Made by a program: the position numbers and the translations under genes. From Bordetella parapertussis (GTDB lineage Bacteria; Pseudomonadota; Gammaproteobacteria; Burkholderiales; JACQAP01), in assembly GCA_945900965.1 (NCBI GenBank), contig CAMDKM010000006.1, positions 52,745 through 116,744 of the forward strand: 64,000 bases of DNA, read 5' to 3'. Under the pieces are notes generated by a model that was given only the letters and a program-made list of their open reading frames with translations, was not told the DNA's origin and did no database searches. Positions 24,144 through 33,006 of this stretch are shown in pieces (the first letter of the stretch is position 1; the number at the start of each line of letters is the position of its first letter).

Positions 24144-25229
24144 TTACCGGCGGGTTTCGCTGGGTTTGAATGTATCGAGAATGCTGGCAATTTCGCCGGC
24201 GCGAGGTGTCGTATAGCCGGGAAGTGTCGAGACCAGTTCCCGAAACGCAGGGCTGCGCAGCAACCCTGTCAATTCCCTTACTTCCGGCAGATCCAGGATT
24301 TCGTTGCGGCCGATGAGCAGGTAGCGCTCCTTGGCGATCGGAATAAAATCGAGATTGAATTGCCGGGCGGGCGGTTCGACACCGAATCCTGCATCGGCCA
24401 TGCCGCTGGCGACGTAGGCGGCGACCGCGGCATGGGTGTATTCCTCGGTCTGGTAGCCCTCCAGTCGTTGCGCATCCACGCCGGATTCTTCCAGGAGCTG
24501 GTCGATCAGCAGACGGGTGCCCGAGCCGCTCTGGCGGTTGATGAACACCATCCCGGAGCGGCCGAGATCGGCAAATGTCCGAATGTTTTTGGGGTTGCCG
24601 CGGGCCACGAACAGGCCCTGGGTGCGGGTCACCAGGTGAATGAGTTTCTGCTTGTCCGGCATTAGCCATTTGGCGTACTGCGCCAGCGCGAGATTGCCGA
24701 GCTTGCCTTCGGGAACATGAAATCCACCCAGTTCGCAGGCGCCGCGCGATACCGAGGCCAGCGACTCCAGTGCGCCCAGGTAGCGCAGGTCGAGTTGTAT
24801 GGTCGAGCGGCCTTGCAAGAGTTCCGGAAGTTTGGCCACCGCGAACCCATGGCTGGCATGCAGGCGCAGAGTCGAGCGGGCGGAGGTCATTACCTTGCTG
24901 ATTTCCAGATTCAGCTCCGAGGCAAGGCTTTCCAGTTGGGGTGCCAGGCGGGCATTGATGCGCTGCTCGGCCCATAGCAACTTCTCTCCCAGCGGGGTCA
25001 GGGTGGTGCCGCGTCCGCGCTCCAGATTAACCAATGGACTACCGAAAAAACCCGACCACCGACCGATCAGGTTCCAGGCGTGGCGGTAGGACAAGCCTGC
25101 TTTTTCGGCGGCGAGCGTAAGTTTTCCCGTATCGTGAATGGCTTGCAGAAGAGGGAACAACTGCGGATCAAGCTCGTCGCCCGCCTCATTGCTGACCAGC
25201 CAGGCCGGACGAACGAGAATCTTGCTCAT
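24144..25229 (-). CDS. ModE-like HTH regulator with ligand-binding domain (FdsR-like)
   Basis: The 361-residue protein has a ModE-type winged helix at residues 20-100 (AIHDTGKLTLAAEKAGLSYRHAWNLIGRW, then LVNLERGRGTTLTPLGEKLL). A periplasmic-binding-protein-like domain follows (INRQSGSGTRLLIDQLLEESG). Regulators of this design sit upstream of molybdenum enzymes and the formate dehydrogenase operon, where FdsR is known in Cupriavidus. It is divergent from fdsG with two palindromes between. The start at 25229 is chosen because the DNA-binding domain begins just after it; a longer frame from 25358 would run through the operators. Ligand (molybdate, formate or other) is not known. Confidence 0.78.
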   Translation of the reverse strand: MSKILVRPAWLVSNEAGDELDPQLFPLLQAIHDTGKLTLAAEKAGLSYRHAWNLIGRWSGFFGSPLVNLERGRGTTLTPLGEKLLWAEQRINARLAPQLESLASELNLEISKVMTSARSTLRLHASHGFAVAKLPELLQGRSTIQLDLRYLGALESLASVSRGACELGGFHVPEGKLGNLALAQYAKWLMPDKQKLIHLVTRTQGLFVARGNPKNIRTFADLGRSGMVFINRQSGSGTRLLIDQLLEESGVDAQRLEGYQTEEYTHAAVAAYVASGMADAGFGVEPPARQFNLDFIPIAKERYLLIGRNEILDLPEVRELTGLLRSPAFRELVSTLPGYTTPRAGEIASILDTFKPSETRR

Positions 25230-25241
25230 GGAATCATTTGG

Positions 25242-25265
25242 CCATATGCATTGAAAAACATATCG
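25242..25265. promoter_or_regulatory. Candidate operator near the regulator start
   Basis: ATATG at 25244-25248 and CATAT at 25259-25263 form an inverted repeat with a ten-base centre, and TATGCATT lies within it. ModE boxes also have TAT-rich half-sites. It starts 13 bases upstream of the regulator ATG, suitable for autoregulation. The TATGCATT octamer recurs in the fdsG-proximal palindrome. Confidence 0.4.
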
Positions 25266-25323
25266 TAAACCCGGAACCTTGGCGTAAGCTTTCCCCTCTG
25301 AAAACAGAGGCAACCAGAATCGA

Positions 25324-25343
25324 TTATGCATTTTGGTGCATAA
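25324..25343. promoter_or_regulatory. Candidate operator upstream of fdsG
   Basis: TTATGCA and TGCATAA are perfect 7-base arms around a six-base centre (TTTTGG). The site lies 67 bases upstream of the fdsG ATG in the divergent intergenic region and shares TATGCATT with the other site. It is the best candidate for binding by the ModE-like regulator. Confidence 0.5.
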
Positions 25344-25409
25344 AGATTCGCAAGGCAAGCCGGTTTAAGTGGCCTGTTCAGCGGGTCGTTAAACAAGCAA
25401 GGGAGGCAA

Positions 25410-25877
25410 ATGCTTCAAGCGGAGCACGAGGAAGTAATTCGACGGGTAATCGAGGCGCGCCGGGAGCAAGCTGGTGCGCTGCTACCTATCCTGCACGGTA
25501 TCCAGGATGCCTTGGGCTTTGTGCCGCCGGAGGCCACAGCTGATATTGCCAAGGCGCTGAATCTATCGCGCGCCGATGTACATGGCGTGGTCAGTTTTTA
25601 TCACTACTTCCGAACCAAGCCGCCGGGACGACATACGGTCTTCGTCTGCCGGGCCGAATCCTGCCAGGCCATGGGTGCCGACCGACTGGTCGAACACGCC
25701 AAGGCAAAACTGGGTGTCGATTTCCATCAGACCACCCCGGATGGAAAGTTCACGCTGGAGCCGATTTATTGCCTGGGTAACTGCGCATGTTCGCCGGCCA
25801 TGATGGTTGATGAGGAAATTTACGGGCGAGTGAGTTCCGAGCGTTTCGACTCGGTATTGCAGGAGGTCAAAGCATGA
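25410..25877 (+). CDS. fdsG: NAD-linked formate dehydrogenase, gamma subunit
   Basis: The 155-residue NuoE-like thioredoxin-fold subunit has four [2Fe-2S] ligands, Cys80, Cys85, Cys121 and Cys125, in VCRAESCQ and CLGNCAC. In the cytoplasmic Fds complex it relays electrons near the diaphorase module. AGGGAGG lies just before the ATG. It overlaps fdsB by four bases (ATGA). It is the first gene of a five-gene operon under the ModE-like regulator. Confidence 0.93.
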   Translation: MLQAEHEEVIRRVIEARREQAGALLPILHGIQDALGFVPPEATADIAKALNLSRADVHGVVSFYHYFRTKPPGRHTVFVCRAESCQAMGADRLVEHAKAKLGVDFHQTTPDGKFTLEPIYCLGNCACSPAMMVDEEIYGRVSSERFDSVLQEVKA

Positions 25878-27427
25878 GCGTGCGCGTCTATGTGCCGCGC
25901 GATTCCTCGGCGCTGTCGGTCGGTGCCGAGTCGGTGGCGCGTGCGATCAGCGCCGAAGCGGCTCGCCGCAAAGCCGATGTCCAGTTGGTGCGCAACGGTT
26001 CCCGGGGGCTTTATTGGCTGGAGCCGCTGGTCGAAGTCGACGCGCCGCAAGGCCGGGTCGCGTACGGTCCGGTGACAACGGCTGACGTCGTATCTTTGTT
26101 CGATGCCAGATTTCTGCAAGGCAAACCGCATGCGTTGGGCCATGGTCTTACCGAAAAAATTCCGTATCTGGCAAAGCAGGAACGCCTGACCTTTGCGCGG
26201 GTCGGCATCACCGACCCGGTGTCGCTTGCGGACTATGCCGCGCACGGCGGCTGGAAAGGCTTGAAGGCCGCACTCGCGTTGGACGGCGCAAGCGTGGTCA
26301 AGCAGGTGGGCGACGCCGGTTTGCGTGGACGGGGTGGCGCGGCATTTCCTGCCGGAATCAAGTGGAAAACGGTGCTCGATACCCAGGCCGATCAGAAATA
26401 CGTCGTGTGTAATGCCGACGAAGGTGACTCCGGCACCTACTCGGACCGCATGATCATGGAAGGCGACCCTTACGTGCTGATCGAGGGCATGGCGATCGCG
26501 GGCATCGCGGTGGGGGCGACGAAGGGCTTCATCTACGTGCGCTCCGAGTATCCGCATGCCATCGCGGTACTTGCGGAAGCGATCGTGGTGGCAGGCAAGG
26601 CGGGCTTCCTCGGCAAAAATGTACTCGGCAGCGGCAAGACCTTTGAACTGGAAATTCGCAAGGGTGCCGGCGCCTACATCTGCGGCGAGGAAACCTCGCT
26701 ACTGGAAAGCCTGGAGGGCAAACGCGGCATGGTGCGTTACAAGCCGCCGTTGCCGGCGATATCCGGCCTGTTCGGCAAGCCCACGGTCATCAACAATGTC
26801 ATCACCCTGGCGTCGGTGCCGGTCATTCTGGCCGAGGGCGCAGCGCATTACCGCGATTTCGGCATGGGTCGATCGCGCGGCACCTTGCCCATTCAACTGG
26901 CCGGTAATCTCAAGCGCTGCGGCCTGGTCGAAAAAGCCTTCGGTCTGACACTGCGTGAACTTCTCTATGACTACGGCGGTGGCTCCGCAAGCGGCAGGCC
27001 GCTGCGCGCAGTGCAGGTGGGTGGTCCACTGGGCGCCTTCATGCCCGAATCTCAATTCGATACGCCGCTCGACTACGAAGCGTTTGCCGCAATCGGTGCG
27101 ATGGTGGGTCACGGTGGGATTGTGGCCTTCGACCATTCCGTCGATATGGCGTCCATGGCGCGTTACGCGATGGAATTCTGCGCCATTGAATCCTGCGGCA
27201 AATGTACGCCCTGCCGGATCGGCTCCACGCGCGGCGTCGAAGTGATCGATCGCATCGTGCAGGGCGAGGAGCGCGAAAAAAACCTCGGGCTGCTGGAAGA
27301 TCTGTGCGACACCATGATCAACGGTTCGCTGTGTGCACTGGGCGGGCTGACCCCATACCCCGTGCAAAGCGCGTTGAAATTTTTCCCCCAGGATTTTGGA
27401 ATCACGCCCAAACGCAAGGTTGCGTAG
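25874..27427 (+). CDS. fdsB: NAD-linked formate dehydrogenase, beta subunit
   Basis: The 517-residue NuoF-like diaphorase subunit has an N-terminal thioredoxin-like part (residues 1-130), the NADH-binding [19 protein letters not shown], the FMN-binding [13 protein letters not shown] and [19 protein letters not shown], and the [4Fe-4S] ligands in [16 protein letters not shown]. It passes electrons from formate oxidation to NAD. It is coupled to fdsG by overlap, and fdsA follows after 28 bases. Confidence 0.94.
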   Translation: MSVRVYVPRDSSALSVGAESVARAISAEAARRKADVQLVRNGSRGLYWLEPLVEVDAPQGRVAYGPVTTADVVSLFDARFLQGKPHALGHGLTEKIPYLAKQERLTFARVGITDPVSLADYAAHGGWKGLKAALALDGASVVKQVGDAGLRGRGGAAFPAGIKWKTVLDTQADQKYVVCNADEGDSGTYSDRMIMEGDPYVLIEGMAIAGIAVGATKGFIYVRSEYPHAIAVLAEAIVVAGKAGFLGKNVLGSGKTFELEIRKGAGAYICGEETSLLESLEGKRGMVRYKPPLPAISGLFGKPTVINNVITLASVPVILAEGAAHYRDFGMGRSRGTLPIQLAGNLKRCGLVEKAFGLTLRELLYDYGGGSASGRPLRAVQVGGPLGAFMPESQFDTPLDYEAFAAIGAMVGHGGIVAFDHSVDMASMARYAMEFCAIESCGKCTPCRIGSTRGVEVIDRIVQGEEREKNLGLLEDLCDTMINGSLCALGGLTPYPVQSALKFFPQDFGITPKRKVA

Positions 27428-27455
27428 GCGCTGTCGGATAGCGAAGGAGACTGCC

Positions 27456-30323
27456 ATGTCAATGACCCAATGGTTATCACTGAATTCCCCCGATTACGGT
27501 ACCCCGAAGCGGGTATCTGAAAAACTCGTCACGCTCGAAATCGACGGCGTGGAGATTTCGGTGCCCGAGGGCACGTCGGTGATGGCCGCTGCGATGGAGA
27601 CAGGGGTCAAAATTCCCAAGCTATGCGCCACCGATAGCCTGGAAGCTTTCGGCTCCTGCCGGCTGTGCCTGGTGGAAATCGAGGGGCGAAAAGGTTATCC
27701 GGCGTCGTGCACGACGCTTGTGGCATCGGGTATGAAAGTACTCACGCAGACGCCGAAGCTTGCGGACCTGCGGCGCAACGTGATGGAGCTCTACATTTCG
27801 GACCACCCGTTGGACTGTCTGACTTGTCCGGCCAACGGTAATTGCGAATTACAGGACATGGCCGGCGTGGTGGGCTTGCGCGAGGTGCGTTACGGCTACG
27901 AAGGCGCCAATCATCTGAAGGCCGAGATCGATACCTCGAACCCGTATTTCCAGTTCGATGCCAGCAAATGCATCGTCTGCTCGCGCTGTGTGCGTGCCTG
28001 CGAGGAAACCCAGGGTACTTTTGCGCTGACCATCGACGGGCGCGGATTTGCGTCCATGGTCTCGCCCAGCGAGAGCCAGCCCTTCATGGATTCGGAATGT
28101 GTGTCCTGCGGCGCCTGCGTGCAGGCCTGCCCGACCGCGACGCTGATGGAAAAATCGGTGGTCGCCAAGGGTCAGGCCGACCACAGCGCCATCACCACCT
28201 GCGCCTACTGCGGCGTGGGCTGCTCGTTCCGCGCGGAAATGAAAGGCACGGAACTGGTGCGCATGGTGCCGGACAAGGACGGCAAGGCCAATCGCGGGCA
28301 TTCCTGCGTCAAGGGCCGCTTCGCCTTCGGGTATGCCACCCATCCGGACCGCATTACCAAGCCAATGATTCGCGCCAAAATCAGCGATCCCTGGAAGGAA
28401 GTGTCCTGGGATGAAGCGATCGGCCATGCGGCCTCGGAATTCAAGCGTATCCAGGCCAAATACGGCCGCGGCTCGATCGGCGGCATTACGTCTTCGCGCT
28501 GTACCAACGAGGAAACCTATCTGGTGCAAAAGCTGGTGCGCGCGGCCTTCGGCAACAACAACGTCGATACCTGCGCCCGCGTCTGCCATTCGCCGACCGG
28601 TTATGGCCTCAAGACCACGCTGGGAGAATCGGCCGGCACCCAGGACTTCGATTCGGTCATGAAGGCCGATGTGATGATTGTCATCGGTGCCAATCCGACC
28701 GATGGGCATCCGGTGTTTGCCTCGCGCATGAAGCGCCGGCTGATTCAGGGCGCCAAACTCATCATCGCCGATCCGCGCACCATCGATATGGTGCGCACGC
28801 CGCATATTCAGGCCGACTACCACTTGCAGTTACGCCCGGGCACCAACGTCGCGCTAATCAACTCCCTGGCGCATGTGATCGTTACGGAAGGGCTGGTGAA
28901 GGAAGATTTTGTCGCCGCGCGTTGCGACGTCAAGGAGTTCAACAACTGGCGCGCCTTTATCGCCGAACCGCGCAATTCGCCAGAGCAGATGGAATCGATC
29001 ACCGGTGTACCTGCTGCGACGGTGCGCGGCGCAGCGCGCCTGTATGCCACCGGCGGCAACGGCGCGATTTATTACGGGCTGGGCGTCACCGAGCATAGCC
29101 AGGGTTCGACCATGGTGATGGGCATTGCCAATCTGGCAATGGCCACCGGCAACATCGGACGCGAGGGGGTGGGCGTGAATCCGCTGCGCGGGCAGAACAA
29201 CGTACAGGGTTCCTGCGACATGGGCTCCTTTCCCCACGAGTTTCCCGGCTATCGCCATGTATCGGACGACACGGCCCGGGCTCAGTTCGAGGCGGAATGG
29301 AAAGTCAAACTCGACAACGAGCCGGGCCTGCGCATTCCCAACATGTTCGACGCCTCGGTGGACGGCAGCTTCAAGGGCCTGTACATCCAGGGCGAAGACA
29401 TCGCCCAGTCCGACCCGGATACCCAGCACGTCACCAAGGCGATGATGGCGCTGGAATGTGTGGTGGTGCAGGACTTGTTCCTGAACGAATCGGCCAAGTT
29501 CGCTCACGTGTTTCTGCCGGGCTCGTCGTTCCTGGAGAAGGACGGCACATTCACCAATGCCGAACGCCGCATTTCCCGGGTGCGCAAGGTTATGCCGGCA
29601 TTGGCCGGGGGAGTCGAAGACTGGCAGGCAACGATGGCCTTGTCCAATGCCATGGGTTACCCCATGCATTACAAACATCCGTCCGAAATCATGGATGAAA
29701 TTGCCCGTCTGACGCCAACCTTCACGGGTGTGAGTTTCGCCAAAATAGACAAGCTGGGCAGCATTCAGTGGCCTTGCAACGATCACGCGCCGGAAGGTAC
29801 CCCGGTCATGCATGTCGAGGAATTCGTGCGCGGCAAGGGCCGTTTCATGATCACCGAATACGTGCCGACCGAAGAGCGCACCTCGGGTAAATACCCGCTG
29901 ATTCTCACCACCGGACGGATACTGTCGCAGTACAACGTCGGCGCGCAGACCCGGCGCACCGAAAACGTCCAGTGGCACAGCGAAGACCGAATTGAAATCC
30001 ATCCGCATGATGCGGAAACTCGAGGCATCAACGAGGACGATTGGGTGGGTATCACCAGCCGGGCGGGCGAGACGGTATTGCGCGCGACGCTGACCGAACG
30101 CGTGCAGCCCGGAATCGTCTACACTACCTTCCACTTTCCGGAGTCGGGCGCCAACGTCATCACCACCGACAATTCCGATTGGGCAACCAACTGCCCGGAA
30201 TATAAGGTCACGGCGGTACAGGTGATGAAGGTCACGCAGCCCTCGGCCTGGCAGAAACGCTTCCGGGAATTCACCCACGAGCAGCTCGATTTGCTCAAAC
30301 ATCGCGAATCGACGCGAGTCTGA
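27456..30323 (+). CDS. fdsA: NAD-linked formate dehydrogenase, alpha (catalytic) subunit
   Basis: The 955-residue molybdopterin enzyme oxidises formate to CO2. It has an N-terminal [2Fe-2S] domain (Cys57, 68, 71, 85), a His/Cys cluster motif (Cys121, 124, 130), two [4Fe-4S] ferredoxin motifs (Cys172-182 and Cys215-225) and the catalytic domain with its own cluster (Cys249, 252, 256, 284). The metal-ligand position is Cys377 in ARVCHSPTGYGL, so it is the Cys form and not a selenoprotein. The ATG at 27456 has GAAGGAGA upstream; an in-frame start at 27396 inside fdsB does not. Confidence 0.96.
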   Translation: MSMTQWLSLNSPDYGTPKRVSEKLVTLEIDGVEISVPEGTSVMAAAMETGVKIPKLCATDSLEAFGSCRLCLVEIEGRKGYPASCTTLVASGMKVLTQTPKLADLRRNVMELYISDHPLDCLTCPANGNCELQDMAGVVGLREVRYGYEGANHLKAEIDTSNPYFQFDASKCIVCSRCVRACEETQGTFALTIDGRGFASMVSPSESQPFMDSECVSCGACVQACPTATLMEKSVVAKGQADHSAITTCAYCGVGCSFRAEMKGTELVRMVPDKDGKANRGHSCVKGRFAFGYATHPDRITKPMIRAKISDPWKEVSWDEAIGHAASEFKRIQAKYGRGSIGGITSSRCTNEETYLVQKLVRAAFGNNNVDTCARVCHSPTGYGLKTTLGESAGTQDFDSVMKADVMIVIGANPTDGHPVFASRMKRRLIQGAKLIIADPRTIDMVRTPHIQADYHLQLRPGTNVALINSLAHVIVTEGLVKEDFVAARCDVKEFNNWRAFIAEPRNSPEQMESITGVPAATVRGAARLYATGGNGAIYYGLGVTEHSQGSTMVMGIANLAMATGNIGREGVGVNPLRGQNNVQGSCDMGSFPHEFPGYRHVSDDTARAQFEAEWKVKLDNEPGLRIPNMFDASVDGSFKGLYIQGEDIAQSDPDTQHVTKAMMALECVVVQDLFLNESAKFAHVFLPGSSFLEKDGTFTNAERRISRVRKVMPALAGGVEDWQATMALSNAMGYPMHYKHPSEIMDEIARLTPTFTGVSFAKIDKLGSIQWPCNDHAPEGTPVMHVEEFVRGKGRFMITEYVPTEERTSGKYPLILTTGRILSQYNVGAQTRRTENVQWHSEDRIEIHPHDAETRGINEDDWVGITSRAGETVLRATLTERVQPGIVYTTFHFPESGANVITTDNSDWATNCPEYKVTAVQVMKVTQPSAWQKRFREFTHEQLDLLKHRESTRV

Positions 30324-30356
30324 TTACTGCGAACGGCTGCGGCGGACAACTCGCCC

Positions 30357-31202
30357 ATGGCACATCGGGAATTTGACGCCGCACTGACCAGCAGTAGTAT
30401 CGTCGCGGTACGCCACGATGCCAATGGCGATCATGCGGTCCACGAGCGAGTGGCCGAGGAAACTCCGGTTGCCTTGATCTACAACGGCGTGCCGCATGTT
30501 GTGATGATGGTCACACCACAGGATATCGAAGACCTGGTGTTGGGCTTCAGCATTACCGAAGGCATCATCGAGTCCGCGGCAGAACTCGGCGGCGTGGAAA
30601 TAGTCACCGAAAAACTCGGTTTTTCCGTCTACCTCAGTGTGCCGGCGGCGAGGATGGCTGCAATCGAAACCCGCCGCCGTAACATGGCGGCCCGTACGGG
30701 TTGTGGGCTATGCGGGGCGGAAACCATTGGGCAGGCGATTCGTTCGCTGCCGAAAGTGCAGGGGGTGAAACACGTGGCTAGCCAGGCGCTGGTACGCGCC
30801 ATGGCCACTCTGCCAAAGTTGCAAACCCTCAACGCCGCCACCGGGGCCACCCATGCGGCGGGGTGGGCTGAGATCGACGGTAATGTAAGGCTGGTGCGCG
30901 AAGATGTCGGCCGCCACAATGCGCTCGACAAACTGATCGGCGCCCTGTTGTCCTCGGGACAGGATCGTGCCTCCGGGTTTGTAGTGGTAACCAGCCGGGC
31001 GAGTTACGAAATGGTGCAAAAATCCGCGGCAGCCGGCATCGGACTGATTGCGGCGGTGTCGGCGCCCACCGGGTTTGCGGCCCGCACCGCAATCGAGAGC
31101 AACGTCACGTTGGTGGGCTTTGCCCGCAACCGTGGTTACGTGGTGTACGCGGACAACGCGCGCCGCATCACGATGGATAAGGAGTGGCAGAGTTGGACGT
31201 AG
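30357..31202 (+). CDS. fdhD: FdhD/FdsC sulfurtransferase for formate dehydrogenase
   Basis: The 281-residue protein has the FdhD motif with the redox pair Cys116 and Cys119 in RTGCGLCGAE, and EDVGRHNALDKLIG, which binds the molybdenum cofactor. FdhD moves sulfur from a cysteine desulfurase to the cofactor so that the formate dehydrogenase becomes active; in fds operons it is called FdsC. It starts 33 bases after fdsA and overlaps the small fdsD gene. Confidence 0.93.
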   Translation: MAHREFDAALTSSSIVAVRHDANGDHAVHERVAEETPVALIYNGVPHVVMMVTPQDIEDLVLGFSITEGIIESAAELGGVEIVTEKLGFSVYLSVPAARMAAIETRRRNMAARTGCGLCGAETIGQAIRSLPKVQGVKHVASQALVRAMATLPKLQTLNAATGATHAAGWAEIDGNVRLVREDVGRHNALDKLIGALLSSGQDRASGFVVVTSRASYEMVQKSAAAGIGLIAAVSAPTGFAARTAIESNVTLVGFARNRGYVVYADNARRITMDKEWQSWT

Positions 31203-31408
31203 AAAAACTGGTGCGTATGGCCAATGACATCGGCCGTTTTTTCCAAGCCGAGCCCGATCACCAGGCCGGGGTGGAAGGTGTGGCCTCGCACCTCAAGCGT
31301 TTCTGGGATCCGCGCATGCGCAAGGAGATTATTGCTCACGTGCAAAGTGGTGGTGCTGGATTGATCGATATCGCACGCGAGGCGGTACTCAAGCTCGAAA
31401 AGAAATAA
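31193..31408 (+). CDS. fdsD: NAD-linked formate dehydrogenase, delta subunit
   Basis: The 71-residue protein reads DVEKLVRMANDIGRFFQAEPDH followed by GVASHLKRFWDPRMRKEI, which is the FdsD pattern. It is a small accessory subunit needed for Fds assembly. The TTG at 31193 is chosen since AAGGAG (31179-31184) lies eight bases before it; a GTG at 31184 overlaps that site itself. The gene overlaps fdhD by ten bases, so it is probably coupled. Confidence 0.88.
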   Translation: MDVEKLVRMANDIGRFFQAEPDHQAGVEGVASHLKRFWDPRMRKEIIAHVQSGGAGLIDIAREAVLKLEKK

Positions 31409-31476
31409 TCGGCGATGAAGTGCCCGGCAACCGCCAATTCCACGACCGCTCCGCCACGATTTTGGCGTCAAGCCCC

Positions 31477-31560
31477 TGTAGGGCGCAATAGCGAAGCGTA
31501 GTGTGCCGTATAGCGGCTACTCGGTGCAGGCGGGTTGCGGCTTCGCTTACCCGCCCTACG
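31477..31560. repeat. Short palindromic repeat-like element with GTAGGGCG ends
   Basis: The ends CTGTAGGGCG and CGCCCTACG are reverse complements, and the interior has GCGAAGCGTA and GGCTTCGCTTAC, also complementary. Elements with GTAGGGCG-type ends are common in proteobacterial intergenic DNA. It occupies most of the 226-base gap after fdsD. Only one copy is seen in this window. Confidence 0.65.
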
Positions 31561-31634
31561 ATAGGCTTTGGTCAATGTCTGCGTTCTTTGTAGCCGATTT
31601 TCAGATTTTGTGATGACCCAATCGAGGAGCAGAC

Positions 31635-31985
31635 GTGAAACACATCAACTGGGATAAAGTCCCTGCCGAAAAACTCAACGACAAATTTGTCCGCAAGCTC
31701 GCCTGGGACGGCAAGATCATGATAGGGCAGACTCTGGTCGAGAAAGGTTACGTCGTGCCGCTGCACGCGCACGACAACGAGCAGATGACCTTCGTCACCA
31801 GTGGCCGGTGGCGTTTCAAGCTGGAAGACCGTACCGTGGACGTGGGGCCCAATGAGATGATATTCATACCGGCCAATGTCCCGCATACCGCCGAAGCGAT
31901 GGAAACGTTGGTGGCCTACGATGTGTTCACGCCACCGCGCGAAGACTGGCTCAGCGGCAATGACGCCTACCTGCGTACGAAATAG
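31635..31985 (+). CDS. Cupin domain protein
   Basis: The 116-residue single-domain cupin has motif 1 as VVPLHAHDNEQMTFVTSGRWRF (His, His, Glu metal ligands) and motif 2 as MIFIPANVPHTAEAM (His ligand). All four positions usual for metal binding are present. Small cupins of this kind act as dioxygenases, isomerases or sensors, and the substrate cannot be read from the sequence. It is followed after five bases by a secreted hydrolase, so they may be one unit. Confidence 0.82.
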   Translation: MKHINWDKVPAEKLNDKFVRKLAWDGKIMIGQTLVEKGYVVPLHAHDNEQMTFVTSGRWRFKLEDRTVDVGPNEMIFIPANVPHTAEAMETLVAYDVFTPPREDWLSGNDAYLRTK

Positions 31986-31990
31986 ATCGC

Positions 31991-32827
31991 ATGCATTTGG
32001 GTTACTTCCGGCAGCGTAACCGCAGACAGTTTCTTGGCCTGGCCGGAACTCTGGCGAGCGGACTGCTGTTTCCGGCCAATCTTCGTGCGCAGACCGGCAC
32101 CGGCCAGAACCCGACCCTGATATTCGTCCACGGCGCGATGCACGGAGCCTGGTGCTGGTACAAGATACTGCCGCGCCTGGCTGCGGCGGGCGTTCCGGCG
32201 GTGGCGATCGATTTGCCGGGACGCGGCCGAAATCCCTTGCCGCGCGAGCAGCAGACGCGCGAGAAATACGTCGAAAGCATTGTGCAGGCAGTGGATGCCA
32301 CACCGGGCAAGGTGGTGTTGATCGGACATGACGTGAGCGGCCTGCTGATCAGTCTTGCCGCAGAGGCGCGCCCCGAGAAGGTGGCCCGGCTGGTGTATCT
32401 CGCGGCATTCCTGCCGCAGGTCGGCGAAGGGCTGGTAACGCTTGTTCAGCGCGATTCGGAATCCCTGGCGCTCAAACGCCTGGTCATCAGCCGGGACAGA
32501 GCCGCGGTCCAATTGCGCGAGGACTCGCTGAAAGAAGTGTTGTACGCGGATTGCGACGAGGAGGATATCGCGCTGGCCAGACTGAGCCTGGTGCCCGAAG
32601 CCACCCAACCCTTCGGCGCGGCGCCGGCCTTGTCCGAAGCGCGTTTCGGCAGGCTGCCAAAGAGCTACATGGTGTGCGCGCAGGATCGCGCGGTGGGGCC
32701 CGCACTTCAACGAGCAATGAGTACGGCGGGCAAATGCGACCGGATCGCTACTCTGGAATCAGGTCATGCCCCGTTTTTTTCGATGCCGGATCGGCTGGTG
32801 TCTGCTTTGCTCGATGCCGCAGCGTAA
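31991..32827 (+). CDS. Tat-exported alpha/beta hydrolase with Asp nucleophile position
   Basis: The 278-residue protein has a twin-arginine signal (NRRQFLGLAG, residues 10-19) cleaved near LRAQ. The hydrolase core has VHGAMHGAWCW for the oxyanion hole, and the nucleophile elbow reads IGHDVSG with Asp114 where esterases have Ser. The catalytic His is in ESGHAPFF near residue 257. Asp nucleophiles occur in haloalkane dehalogenases and epoxide hydrolases, which also use a GHD motif. The overall sequence otherwise resembles the methylesterase/EstC-like branch, so function is uncertain. Confidence 0.8.
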   Translation: MHLGYFRQRNRRQFLGLAGTLASGLLFPANLRAQTGTGQNPTLIFVHGAMHGAWCWYKILPRLAAAGVPAVAIDLPGRGRNPLPREQQTREKYVESIVQAVDATPGKVVLIGHDVSGLLISLAAEARPEKVARLVYLAAFLPQVGEGLVTLVQRDSESLALKRLVISRDRAAVQLREDSLKEVLYADCDEEDIALARLSLVPEATQPFGAAPALSEARFGRLPKSYMVCAQDRAVGPALQRAMSTAGKCDRIATLESGHAPFFSMPDRLVSALLDAAA

Positions 32828-32938
32828 TACGCCGAGGCATTTCGGTGACGGCGGCGCTTTGACGGATCGAGGCGCCCGTCCCTGAAGGGAGGACGTCGGG
32901 CAGTTGCTCCTTCACAGATGAAGGGGCCAATCCTAACA

Positions 32939-32975
32939 CCATGAAATTCCGCTGTGTCATGGAGGAATTTCATGG
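32939..32975. repeat. Perfect 12-bp inverted repeat
   Basis: CCATGAAATTCC at 32939-32950 and GGAATTTCATGG at 32964-32975 are exact complements across 13 bases. It lies between convergent genes (hydrolase and MFS), just after the MFS stop on the minus strand. It could be a transcript-end hairpin although there is no T-run. Confidence 0.5.
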
Positions 32976-33006
32976 CAGGGTCAAGCGACGCCCGGGCAGG
33001 AAAAAT

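Noticed and set aside
23371..24975. 534-codon open frame on the minus strand spanning the ABC ATPase and regulator genes
   Set aside because: It is out of frame with two well-supported genes on the same strand and its product is Arg/Pro-rich without domains.
28520..28600. Selenocysteine in the formate dehydrogenase catalytic site
   Set aside because: The codon in the ARVCHSP motif is TGC (Cys) and there is no in-frame TGA in fdsA.
28854..30302. 482-codon open frame antisense to fdsA
   Set aside because: Shadow of a highly biased coding sequence; no motifs or start signals.
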